From: an uncultured Roseburia sp.
GTDB taxonomy: Bacteria; Bacillota; Clostridia; Lachnospirales; Lachnospiraceae
Direction: 5' to 3'
Length of the DNA stretch: 5,279 nucleotides
Assembly: GCA_900548205.1 (NCBI GenBank)
Contig: URJS01000099.1
Span: forward strand, 1 to 5,279
Shown here: one piece after another, positions 1 to 5,279 of the stretch
Layout of the letters: every line of letters begins with the position of its first letter
How positions within the stretch are numbered: position 1 is the stretch's first letter
The notes under the pieces: model-generated
What the model saw: the letters and a program-made list of their open reading frames with translations, nothing else
What the model was told of the DNA's origin: nothing
Database searches by the model: none
Position numbers and translations under genes: made by a program

Positions 1-62
1 TAATTTATGAGAAAAAAATTACATTTTTTATAAAAAAGATAAAAATAATTTTCAAAATCATA
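1..62. other. AT-rich upstream region with A/T tracts
   Basis: This stretch is almost entirely A and T, with several runs of five to seven A or T bases and a perfect 14-bp palindrome at 24-37 (TTTTTT-AT-AAAAAA). It lies directly upstream of the -35 box, so it could act as an UP element or a curved-DNA segment that raises promoter activity. It could also be the end of an upstream gene's terminator, but no GC-rich stem is visible. No coding region is supported here, and there is no CG dinucleotide anywhere from 1 to 127, which rules out a canonical cre (catabolite control) site in this leader. Confidence 0.4.
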
Positions 63-66
63 TTGA

Positions 67-79
67 CATATGCCATATG
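67..79. promoter_or_regulatory. Candidate operator in the promoter spacer
   Basis: CATATG occurs twice, separated by one base (67-72 and 74-79). Because CATATG is itself a palindrome, the pair is both a direct and an inverted repeat. It overlaps the last two bases of the -35 box and fills much of the spacer, where a bound repressor would block RNA polymerase. The RpiR-family gene at the end of the cluster is the obvious candidate binder. That link is inference; no known operator consensus was matched. Confidence 0.45.
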
Positions 80-81
80 CC

Positions 82-91
82 ATTGTACAAT
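82..91. promoter_or_regulatory. Perfect 10-bp palindrome over the -10 box
   Basis: ATTGTACAAT is a perfect self-complementary decamer that contains the whole -10 hexamer TACAAT. It begins 3 bp after the CATATG pair. It may be a second operator half, part of one composite operator from about 67 to 91, or a chance result of the -10 sequence sitting next to ATTG. Confidence 0.35.
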
Positions 92-113
92 CAGCCTAGA
101 AACAATAAATAAA

Positions 114-120
114 AGGAGGA
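114..120 (+). promoter_or_regulatory. Ribosome binding site of the binding-protein gene
   Basis: AGGAGGA lies 7 nt before the ATG at 128. This is a near-perfect Shine-Dalgarno sequence at ideal spacing and fixes the start of the binding-protein gene. It is stronger than the site before the first permease, which fits a need for more binding protein than permease. Confidence 0.85.
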
Positions 121-127
121 ACAATTT

Positions 128-1495
128 ATGAAAAAGTTACTTGCCTTACTATTAACAGGTGCAATGACATTTTCAATGGCAGCCTGCGGTTCTGACGGAG
201 AACCTGCTTCGTCCACGGATAATACCGGAAATACCGACAGCGCCGCCACAACAGAGCAACCACAGACAGCTCCTGCGGGAGAGGGGACAGACATTACGCT
301 TTGGACCTATCCGGTAGGAAAATTTGCAGATGCTGCGACAGTGGACGGATTTATTGCTGCATTTAACGAGAAGTATCCGGACATCAATGTTTCGGTTGAG
401 TACCTAGATTACACCTCGGGCGACGATCAGGTAACGGCTGCGATCGAAGCGGGAACGACACCGGATATTATCTTAGAGGGACCGGAACGATTGGTGAGCA
501 ACTGGGGGGCAAAGGGCAAGATGGTTGACCTTGCAGATCTCTGGGATGAGGAGGCGCTTGCAGATATTTCCGCGACCAGCGAGGCTGTTGTAAATGCATG
601 TAAGTCTCCAGAGGGTGTATTCTATGAGTATCCTTTCTGTATGACAACACATACGATGGCGATCAATTATGAGCTGTTTGAAAAGGCGGATGCGCTTCAG
701 TATATCAACGAGGACCGCACATGGACAACAGCGAACTTTGAGAAGGCGCTGCAGGTATTAAAGGACAGCGGCGTTGATACAACCGGCGTTGTATACTGCG
801 GCGGTCAGGGCGGTGATCAGGGTACAAGAGCCCTTGCAATGAACCTCTACAACGCAAAGTTTACAGATGAGACGCATACCACATGGACGATGAATTCTGA
901 GACTGGTGTAAAGGGACTGCAGCAGCTTGTTGACTGGAGTGAGGAAGGCTTGATCAGTTACGATGCAGGCGCACAGGCAGCAGACGAATTACAGCTTTTT
1001 GCAAACGGAACGATCGCAATGACATTTTGCTGGAACGCTTCCAACGAGGCACAATATGCTTCTTCGGTAGCATTTACACCGTATCCGGTAGCATTCCCGT
1101 CTGAGAGCGGAACACCGGAGCTTGCCGGCGGTATCTGGGGATTTGGTATTTTTGATAACGGCGACGCAGCGAAGATCGATGCATCCAAGAAGTTTATTGA
1201 GTTCATCTGCGATGATCCCGTACAGGGGCCGATCAGCGTGGCAAGTACAGGCTTCTTCCCGGTACGCGCTTCCTATGGAAACGTATATGCAGGAACAGAG
1301 GATGAGACTCGTATGGAGGTCTTTGCAAGCTTCATGCCGTGGCTTGGCGATTACTACAACGTAACAGGCGGCTGGGCTGAGCAGAGAACTGCATGGTGGA
1401 ATATGCTTCAGCAGATTTTCGGCGGAGAGGATGTGCAGAAGGCAGCAGACGCTTATGTTGAAATTTGCAACAAGGCGACCGCAGAAGCAAAATAA
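128..1495 (+). CDS. Sugar ABC transporter solute-binding lipoprotein, probably sialic acid-specific
   Basis: This 455-residue protein is an extracytoplasmic solute-binding protein of the SBP_bac_1 (MalE-like, CUT1) family. Its signal peptide has a Lys-Lys start, a hydrophobic core at about 4-16 and a lipobox ending in Ser-Met-Ala-Ala-Cys, so Cys20 should be lipidated after cleavage. Residues 21-55 form a low-complexity Ser/Thr/Asn/Gly/Ala/Gln linker, typical of surface-tethered Gram-positive binding proteins. The folded domain begins near DITLWTYP (55-62) and carries family-like segments such as FNEKYPDINV (79-88), the TPDIIL strand (111-116), FANGTIAM (291-298) and GGIWGFGIF (334-342). Aromatic residues (several Trp and Tyr near 403-424) could line a sugar pocket. 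It is the first gene of the operon, followed by a hairpin and two permeases. Substrate specificity is inferred from the lyase gene downstream; SatA-type Neu5Ac binding and 2,7-anhydro-Neu5Ac binding are both possible. Confidence 0.9.
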   Translation: MKKLLALLLTGAMTFSMAACGSDGEPASSTDNTGNTDSAATTEQPQTAPAGEGTDITLWTYPVGKFADAATVDGFIAAFNEKYPDINVSVEYLDYTSGDDQVTAAIEAGTTPDIILEGPERLVSNWGAKGKMVDLADLWDEEALADISATSEAVVNACKSPEGVFYEYPFCMTTHTMAINYELFEKADALQYINEDRTWTTANFEKALQVLKDSGVDTTGVVYCGGQGGDQGTRALAMNLYNAKFTDETHTTWTMNSETGVKGLQQLVDWSEEGLISYDAGAQAADELQLFANGTIAMTFCWNASNEAQYASSVAFTPYPVAFPSESGTPELAGGIWGFGIFDNGDAAKIDASKKFIEFICDDPVQGPISVASTGFFPVRASYGNVYAGTEDETRMEVFASFMPWLGDYYNVTGGWAEQRTAWWNMLQQIFGGEDVQKAADAYVEICNKATAEAK

Positions 1496-1536
1496 GAAAA
1501 TTTCACGAAACATAAAAATGAACTGAACGAAATAGA

Positions 1537-1590
1537 GGAAGGAAGGACACCTAGTTTTCAGTTGGTGAAACGCAAGGTGTCCTTTTTTCT
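1537..1590 (+). terminator. Terminator-like hairpin between the binding-protein and permease genes
   Basis: AAGGACACCT (1543-1552) pairs perfectly with AGGTGTCCTT (1575-1584). The stem can extend outwards with A-U, G-C and G-U pairs to about 1537 and 1590. Inside the loop, TTTCA (1556-1560) can pair with TGAAA (1566-1570), giving a stacked second stem. The 3' side runs into six T (1583-1588). This looks like a Rho-independent terminator placed inside the operon, or an mRNA-stabilising 3' structure for the binding-protein transcript. Partial readthrough would lower permease expression relative to the binding protein, a common arrangement in binding-protein-dependent ABC operons. The 136-nt gap is otherwise empty, and no promoter with convincing boxes was seen between the hairpin and the next gene. 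Confidence 0.8.
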
Positions 1591-1631
1591 CAGGAAAACA
1601 GCGTATTTCATGTTGGGAAGGGTAGTTTATT

Positions 1632-2549
1632 ATGGAAAAAAGCAGAAAGAAGGAAGTTACAAAGCGCAGCAGAGCGCTGGTTATGCGGGAAACTAGGGCT
1701 GCCTATCTGTTTCTTTTGCCCGCATTGGTATTTTTTGTAGGATTTATTGTTGTCCCCATGATCATGTGTCTGGTTACGAGCTTTTTTAATTACACCATGA
1801 CAGAATTTGAGTTCGTGGGCTTTGCGAATTACATAGAAATGTTTCAGGACCCTGTGTTCCTTCGGGCACTGAAAAATACAATTCTGATTGTTGTTGTAGC
1901 AGTTCCGGCAGTCACGGCATTTTCGCTTTGGGTGAGCACGGTGATCTACCCGATCCACGCTGCGAGCAGATCGTTTTTCCGTTGCGTGTTTTATCTGCCT
2001 GTCGTTACCGGTACGGTTGCAGTTGCGGTAGTTTGGAAGTGGATGTTTAATAAATATACCGGCTTGTTCAATTATGTGTTGTCAGAGACCGGGATCATTG
2101 ATCAGAATATCAGTTGGTTGGGAGACGAAAAGTTTGCGATCTGGTGTATTATTCTTATCCTGTTTACGACCTCCATCGGTCAGCCGATCGTGCTTTATGT
2201 AGCGGCTCTCGGAAATGTAGACGCTTCTATGGTAGAGGCTGCGCAGGTAGACGGCGCGAATCATTTTCAGACGTTCTGGAAAATTAAATGGCCGTCCATT
2301 ATGCCAACCACATTATATATTATTGTTATCACGACAATTAACTCATTCCAGTGCTATGCACTGATTCAGCTGTTGACGTCGGGCGGACCGAATCACTCGA
2401 CCGATACGATTATGTATTATATTTATTATGAAGCGTTTAAGCTGTATCGGTATGGATATGGAAATGCCATGGGCGTATTCTTGGCAATTATCATAGCCGT
2501 GTTCTCAGCGCTTCAGTTTAAGCTGACAAAAGCAGGAAGTACAGATTAG
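1632..2549 (+). CDS. Sugar ABC transporter permease, MalF-type (CUT1)
   Basis: This 305-residue integral membrane protein is one of the two channel-forming subunits of the importer. After a basic cytoplasmic N-terminus (Lys/Arg-rich, 2-22), hydrophobic spans appear at about 24-50, 81-104, 115-138, 168-192, 225-247 and 278-297, giving six membrane segments. The cytoplasmic EAA loop that docks on the ATPase is clear: EAAQVDGA (202-209) followed by FWKIKWP (215-221). LTSGGPNHSTDT (248-259) matches the LTxGGP segment typical of MalF/UgpA-type permeases. The start has only a modest ribosome site (GGGAAGGG at 1615-1622, 9 nt upstream), and Met18 is a less likely alternative. It lies after the hairpin and 13 nt before the partner permease. 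By context it probably transports sialic acid, as SatB does in streptococci. Confidence 0.9.
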   Translation: MEKSRKKEVTKRSRALVMRETRAAYLFLLPALVFFVGFIVVPMIMCLVTSFFNYTMTEFEFVGFANYIEMFQDPVFLRALKNTILIVVVAVPAVTAFSLWVSTVIYPIHAASRSFFRCVFYLPVVTGTVAVAVVWKWMFNKYTGLFNYVLSETGIIDQNISWLGDEKFAIWCIILILFTTSIGQPIVLYVAALGNVDASMVEAAQVDGANHFQTFWKIKWPSIMPTTLYIIVITTINSFQCYALIQLLTSGGPNHSTDTIMYYIYYEAFKLYRYGYGNAMGVFLAIIIAVFSALQFKLTKAGSTD

Positions 2550-2556
2550 GAGGTGG
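2548..2556 (+). promoter_or_regulatory. Ribosome binding site overlapping the upstream stop codon
   Basis: AGGAGGTGG begins inside the TAG stop of the first permease gene and ends 6 nt before the ATG at 2563. The strong match to the 16S anti-Shine-Dalgarno and the overlap with the stop codon point to coupled translation of the two permeases, which are needed in equal amounts. Confidence 0.8.
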
Positions 2557-2562
2557 CACAGA

Positions 2563-3396
2563 ATGAATAGCGGAGTAAAACGGCTTACACCGTACAAGAT
2601 AGTTTCGATTGCCATCATGATCGTATTGGCAATTTTGTTTATTTTTCCTATTTACTGGATTCTTACCGGCTCTTTTAAAGACCCGATGGCAATCAATGCC
2701 GCAGTACCGGAGTGGTTTCCGAAGAATCCAACGCTTGATAACTATGTGAGGCTTTTTAAGAATCCGGCGCTTCAGTGGCTGTTCAACAGCGTGGCGATCT
2801 CGGTGGCTGCGATGGCGCTCACCTGTCTGACTGCGGCGATGGCAGGATATGCGCTGGCAAAGAAGCGTTTTGTCGGACAGAAGGTATTATTCAGTATCTT
2901 TATCTGTGCGATGGCGCTGCCAAAGCAGGTCGTATTAGTGCCATTGTTAAAGGAGATGTCCTTCCTTAATCTGCATGATACGCTGTGGGCAGTAATCTTA
3001 CCTACGGTAGGCTGGCCGTTTGGTATCTTTTTGATGAAGCAGTTTTCAGAGACGATTCCTACGGAGATGCTTGAGGCAGTCAGGATCGACGGCGCGGGAG
3101 AGGTTCAGACGTTTGCGACGATCGTTCTTCCGATTGTAAAGCCGGGAATCGGCGCGCTTGCGATTTTTACATTTATTAATACATGGAATGATTATTTCCT
3201 GCAGCTGATCATGTTAAATTCTAAGACAACGCTGACCATATCACTTGGTATTGCGAAGCTTCAGGCGGAGATGTCAAACGATTTTGGACTTATCATGGCG
3301 GGCGCAGCGCTTGGCGCAGTTCCGATCATCGCAATTTTCCTGATGTTTCAGAAATATTTTACGCAGGGAATTACAATGGGAGCAGTCAAGGGATAA
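2563..3396 (+). CDS. Sugar ABC transporter permease, MalG-type (CUT1)
   Basis: This 277-residue protein is the second channel subunit and should form a heterodimer with the preceding permease. Hydrophobic spans are at about 12-36, 72-99, 107-131, 139-161, 195-218 and 242-263. The large periplasmic-side segment after the first span has the FKDPMAINA...P...WFPKNPTLDNY pattern (38-61, shown in part) seen in MalG-like permeases. The EAA loop reads EAVRIDGAGEV (171-181) and continues to IVLPIVKP (187-194), a good match to the family consensus. The C-terminus TQGITMGAVKG (267-277) is the conserved MalG-type tail. The length is normal for the family. No ATPase gene follows; the next gene is the lyase, 36 nt downstream. 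This points to a shared multi-transporter ATPase of the MsmK type encoded elsewhere. Confidence 0.9.
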   Translation: MNSGVKRLTPYKIVSIAIMIVLAILFIFPIYWILTGSFKDPMAINAAVPEWFPKNPTLDNYVRLFKNPALQWLFNSVAISVAAMALTCLTAAMAGYALAKKRFVGQKVLFSIFICAMALPKQVVLVPLLKEMSFLNLHDTLWAVILPTVGWPFGIFLMKQFSETIPTEMLEAVRIDGAGEVQTFATIVLPIVKPGIGALAIFTFINTWNDYFLQLIMLNSKTTLTISLGIAKLQAEMSNDFGLIMAGAALGAVPIIAIFLMFQKYFTQGITMGAVKG

Positions 3397-3417
3397 AATT
3401 TTGGTTGATGAAAAGAA

Positions 3418-3424
3418 AAGGGGG
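3418..3424 (+). promoter_or_regulatory. Ribosome binding site of the lyase gene
   Basis: AAGGGGG sits 8 nt before the ATG at 3433 and supports that start. An earlier ATG at 3426 is out of frame and too close to the ribosome site to be used. Confidence 0.6.
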
Positions 3425-3432
3425 AATGATTT

Positions 3433-4338
3433 ATGAACATAGAGAAATACCAAGGAGTGATTCCGGCATTTTATGCGTGTTATGATGAGACGGGAGCGGT
3501 GTCCGGCGAGAGAGTGCGGGCGCTGACCAGATACCTCATCACAAAAGGGGTAAAGGGGCTTTATGTCGGAGGTTCTTCGGGAGAATGTATTTATCAGAGT
3601 GTTGCAGAGAGAAAGCTGACGCTTGAAAATGTGATGGCAGAGGCAAAGGGAAAGGTTACCGTTATCGCACATGTGGCATGTAACAATACCGCGGACAGTT
3701 GCGAGCTGGCAGCTCATGCACAAAGTCTTTCTGTGGATGCGATCGCTTCGATTCCTCCGATTTATTTCCATCTGCCGGAGCATGCGATTGCAAAATACTG
3801 GAATGATATTTCCGCCGCAGCGCCTGATACGGATTTTATCATTTATAATATTCCGCAGCTTGCCGGCGTAGCGCTTAGTATCAATCTTCTTCGTGAAATG
3901 AAGAAGAATCCGAGAGTTATCGGTGTAAAAAATTCTTCCATGCCGGTGCAGGATATTCAGATGTTTGCGGATGAGGGCATGATCGTATTCAACGGACCTG
4001 ACGAGCAGTTTGTATCGGGACTGGCAGCAGGCGCGGCAGGTGGGATCGGCGGAACCTATGCGGCGATGCCGGAGCTGTTCTTAAAGGCAAGAGAGCTGTT
4101 TTTGGCAGGAAATATGGAGCGTGCAAGAGAGGTCCAGAACGAAATCTGCAGGATTATCTATAAGATGTGCTCGACACATGGAAATATGTACGCAACCATT
4201 AAGGAGATTATCCGTTTGCAGGGAGGTCCGGATGTGGGCGGCGTGAGAGCTCCGCTTGCACAGCTGACAGAGGCGGATAAGGAGATTGCAGGGAAGTGTG
4301 CAGAGCAGATTGCGAATGCGATAAAGCTTTATTGCTAA
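3433..4338 (+). CDS. nanA: N-acetylneuraminate lyase (sialic acid aldolase)
   Basis: This 301-residue cytoplasmic enzyme belongs to the class I aldolase DapA/NanA family with a TIM-barrel fold. It should cleave Neu5Ac to N-acetylmannosamine and pyruvate. The pyruvate carboxylate-binding motif GGSSGE is at 46-51, the catalytic Tyr is Tyr138 in YNIP (138-141), and the Schiff-base lysine is Lys166 in GVK (164-166). These correspond to Tyr137 and Lys165 of E. coli NanA. Leu143 stands where E. coli NanA has Leu142 and where dihydrodipicolinate synthases have an Arg, which argues for lyase over DapA. GPDE (188-191) matches the Asp191-Glu192 pair that holds the sialic acid glycerol tail. One difference is Gly207 in GGIGGTY, at the position of E. 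coli Ser208. The sequence resembles the streptococcal branch of annotated lyases from memory, unverified. A related keto-acid aldolase role cannot be fully excluded. Confidence 0.87.
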   Translation: MNIEKYQGVIPAFYACYDETGAVSGERVRALTRYLITKGVKGLYVGGSSGECIYQSVAERKLTLENVMAEAKGKVTVIAHVACNNTADSCELAAHAQSLSVDAIASIPPIYFHLPEHAIAKYWNDISAAAPDTDFIIYNIPQLAGVALSINLLREMKKNPRVIGVKNSSMPVQDIQMFADEGMIVFNGPDEQFVSGLAAGAAGGIGGTYAAMPELFLKARELFLAGNMERAREVQNEICRIIYKMCSTHGNMYATIKEIIRLQGGPDVGGVRAPLAQLTEADKEIAGKCAEQIANAIKLYC

Positions 4339-4383
4339 GTGGGAGTCGGTCTGTACATAGAAAACAGAATGGCGGTTAGGCTT

Positions 4384-5241
4384 ATGGCGGAATTTGGTCT
4401 ATTTTTAGATATTCAGTTATTGTATAACCAACTGACAAAGACAGAGAAGAAAATTGCAGACTATGTTACAAAGAATGCAAATCAGGTGCTGTTTATGTCA
4501 ATTACGGAGCTGGCGGACGCATGTAAGGTTGCGGACGCCAGCGTCTACCGTTTTTGCCGTACCATTGGGGTGAAGGGCTATCAGGAATTTAAGATGAAGC
4601 TGTCCTTAAGTATGGCGACGGCAGAGGACGGAACGCAGAAGGAGGCGCAAAAGCCTGAGAATTCAGATTCTGCCCAAAGAATGCTGGATGATATTTTGGA
4701 GTCCCAGATCAGTGCGTTGAAGGAGACGCATCTGCTGTTAAAGTGGGAGGAGATTGAGCGCATTGTCGGAATGATGGAGCGGGCGAAGAATATTTATTTC
4801 TTTGGAATTGGGGATAGTCTTTTGACGGCAATGGAGGCTCGGAATAAATTCCTTAGGATTACGAAAAAGGTGCATTGTGTGGATGATCCTCATATGCAGG
4901 CGATGATTGCCTCAATGGCAGAGCAGGACGATCTTGTATTTTTGGTTTCCTACTCGGGGGCGACAAAGGATATTGTGTATGTCGCTGATATTTTAAGCGG
5001 AGTGGGAGCGAAGGTTGTGGCGATCACACGGTTTTTGAAATCACCACTGACAAGCCATGTGGACGGCGTTTTGCTTTGCGGCAGTAACGAGGGACCTCTG
5101 GAGGGCGGTTCACTTGGAGGGAAGTTAAGTCAGCTTTATATCATTGATATTTTGTTTAAAGAATATTATCGGAGAAATCTTGGCATTTCGATGGAAAATA
5201 ATCAAAAGACATCGAAAGCGGTAGTTGAGAAGCTGTATTAA
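4384..5241 (+). CDS. RpiR/MurR-family transcriptional regulator with SIS domain, probable NanR
   Basis: From the chosen start this is a 285-residue regulator, the usual RpiR length. The N-terminal RpiR helix-turn-helix domain spans about 1-75, with the hallmark QLTKTEKKIADYV (16-28), MSITELADACKVADASVYRF (38-57) and GYQEF (65-69). A polar linker (about 78-100) leads to a SIS sugar-phosphate-binding domain at about 133-265, with FGIGDS (140-145), SYSGATKD (189-196) and ITRFLKSPL (214-222). By family analogy it binds a phosphosugar from the pathway and represses the nan operon, possibly at the palindromes on the promoter at 63-91. The start is uncertain. The frame is open back to a GTG at 4339 directly after the lyase stop, and another ATG is at 4369, but neither has a clear ribosome site. 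ATG 4384 has GGCGG at 4371-4375, 8 nt upstream, and gives the normal RpiR N-terminus. Confidence 0.87.
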   Translation: MAEFGLFLDIQLLYNQLTKTEKKIADYVTKNANQVLFMSITELADACKVADASVYRFCRTIGVKGYQEFKMKLSLSMATAEDGTQKEAQKPENSDSAQRMLDDILESQISALKETHLLLKWEEIERIVGMMERAKNIYFFGIGDSLLTAMEARNKFLRITKKVHCVDDPHMQAMIASMAEQDDLVFLVSYSGATKDIVYVADILSGVGAKVVAITRFLKSPLTSHVDGVLLCGSNEGPLEGGSLGGKLSQLYIIDILFKEYYRRNLGISMENNQKTSKAVVEKLY

Positions 5242-5279
5242 AACAATGAAAGAAAGTGGATAGCCCGCAGGTCGTGAAT
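5242..5279. other. Unassigned 3' tail
   Basis: These 38 bases follow the regulator stop codon. They hold no hairpin that I can see and only a five-codon ATG frame at 5246-5263. A GTG at 5274 has a weak AGG upstream and could begin another gene beyond the edge, but too little sequence is present to support it. The absence of a terminator before the edge leaves open that the operon continues. Confidence 0.4.

Larger units (their letters stand above)
63..91 (+). promoter_or_regulatory. Sigma-A type promoter of the operon
   Basis: A perfect -35 hexamer TTGACA (63-68) is followed after exactly 17 bp by TACAAT (86-91), one mismatch from the TATAAT consensus. Transcription would start near position 98, giving a leader of about 30 nt before the first start codon. 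The AT-rich DNA just upstream fits a strong promoter. The near-consensus boxes suggest that control is by repression rather than activation, which agrees with the palindromes overlapping the spacer and the -10 box. The assignment rests on sequence match alone. Confidence 0.8.

Noticed and set aside
1..127. Catabolite-responsive element (cre) near the promoter
   Set aside because: The canonical cre core needs a CG dinucleotide, and there is none between 1 and 127.
989..1513. Long open frame on the minus strand (174 codons) opposite the binding-protein gene
   Set aside because: It lies antisense to a clearly conserved gene, has a Cys-rich and unfamiliar translation, and lacks a ribosome site or family motif. 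It is a shadow of the coding strand.
1608..1958. Minus-strand open frame (116 codons) with many His, Lys and Asn residues
   Set aside because: It is antisense to the start of the first permease, and its composition reflects complement of hydrophobic codons rather than a real protein.
3274..3783. Minus-strand open frame (169 codons) across the permease/lyase junction
   Set aside because: It spans the ends of two conserved genes on the opposite strand and its translation shows no recognisable domain; a shadow frame.
3433..4338. Dihydrodipicolinate synthase (DapA) as the identity of the lyase gene
   Set aside because: The Arg that binds the second substrate carboxylate in DapA is replaced by Leu143, the Tyr motif is YNIP with a following GV, and the gene sits with sugar transport and an RpiR regulator.
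4513..4545. Repeated GCGGACGC (4513-4520, 4531-4538) and the inverted GACGC/GCGTC arms at 4534-4545 as a regulatory site
   Set aside because: They lie in the HTH coding region and follow from similar codons for Ala-Asp-Ala residues; no regulatory role is supported.
5246..5263. Start of a further gene after the regulator
   Set aside because: The ATG frame closes after five codons, and the GTG at 5274 has only six bases before the window edge.

Overview
The window holds one compact, single-direction gene cluster that reads as a sialic acid (N-acetylneuraminate, Neu5Ac) uptake and breakdown operon from a low-to-moderate GC Firmicute, most likely a gut Clostridia member such as a Lachnospiraceae species. 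The evidence for the host is the strong AGGAGG-type ribosome binding sites, a near-consensus sigma-A promoter, a Gram-positive style lipoprotein solute-binding protein with a long Ser/Thr/Asn linker, and the gene content itself. The exact species cannot be named from the sequence.

Layout, left to right on the + strand: an AT-rich upstream region with a promoter (TTGACA, 17 bp, TACAAT) overlaid by two palindromic elements (1-127); a lipoprotein sugar-binding protein (128-1495); a terminator-like hairpin in the 136-base gap (about 1537-1590); two MalF/MalG-type permeases (1632-2549 and 2563-3396); an N-acetylneuraminate lyase of the class I aldolase DapA/NanA family (3433-4338); and an RpiR/MurR-type regulator with an N-terminal HTH and a C-terminal SIS sugar-phosphate domain (about 4384-5241). 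The last 38 bases hold no supportable feature. Both ends are cut by the window, so further genes may lie downstream.

Inferred working model: the lipoprotein captures sialic acid or a close derivative at the cell surface, the two permeases carry it inward using an ATPase that is not encoded here, and the lyase splits it into N-acetylmannosamine and pyruvate. The RpiR protein probably senses a downstream phosphosugar (by family analogy ManNAc-6-P or GlcNAc-6-P) and controls the operon, plausibly at the palindromes on the promoter. The hairpin after the binding-protein gene would let that gene be expressed well above the permeases. Kinase, epimerase, deacetylase, deaminase and sialidase genes are not present in the window.

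I found no previously undescribed system. The observations most worth following are the operator-like palindromes embedded in the promoter, the intra-operon hairpin, the missing ATPase, and a substrate-pocket difference in the lyase.
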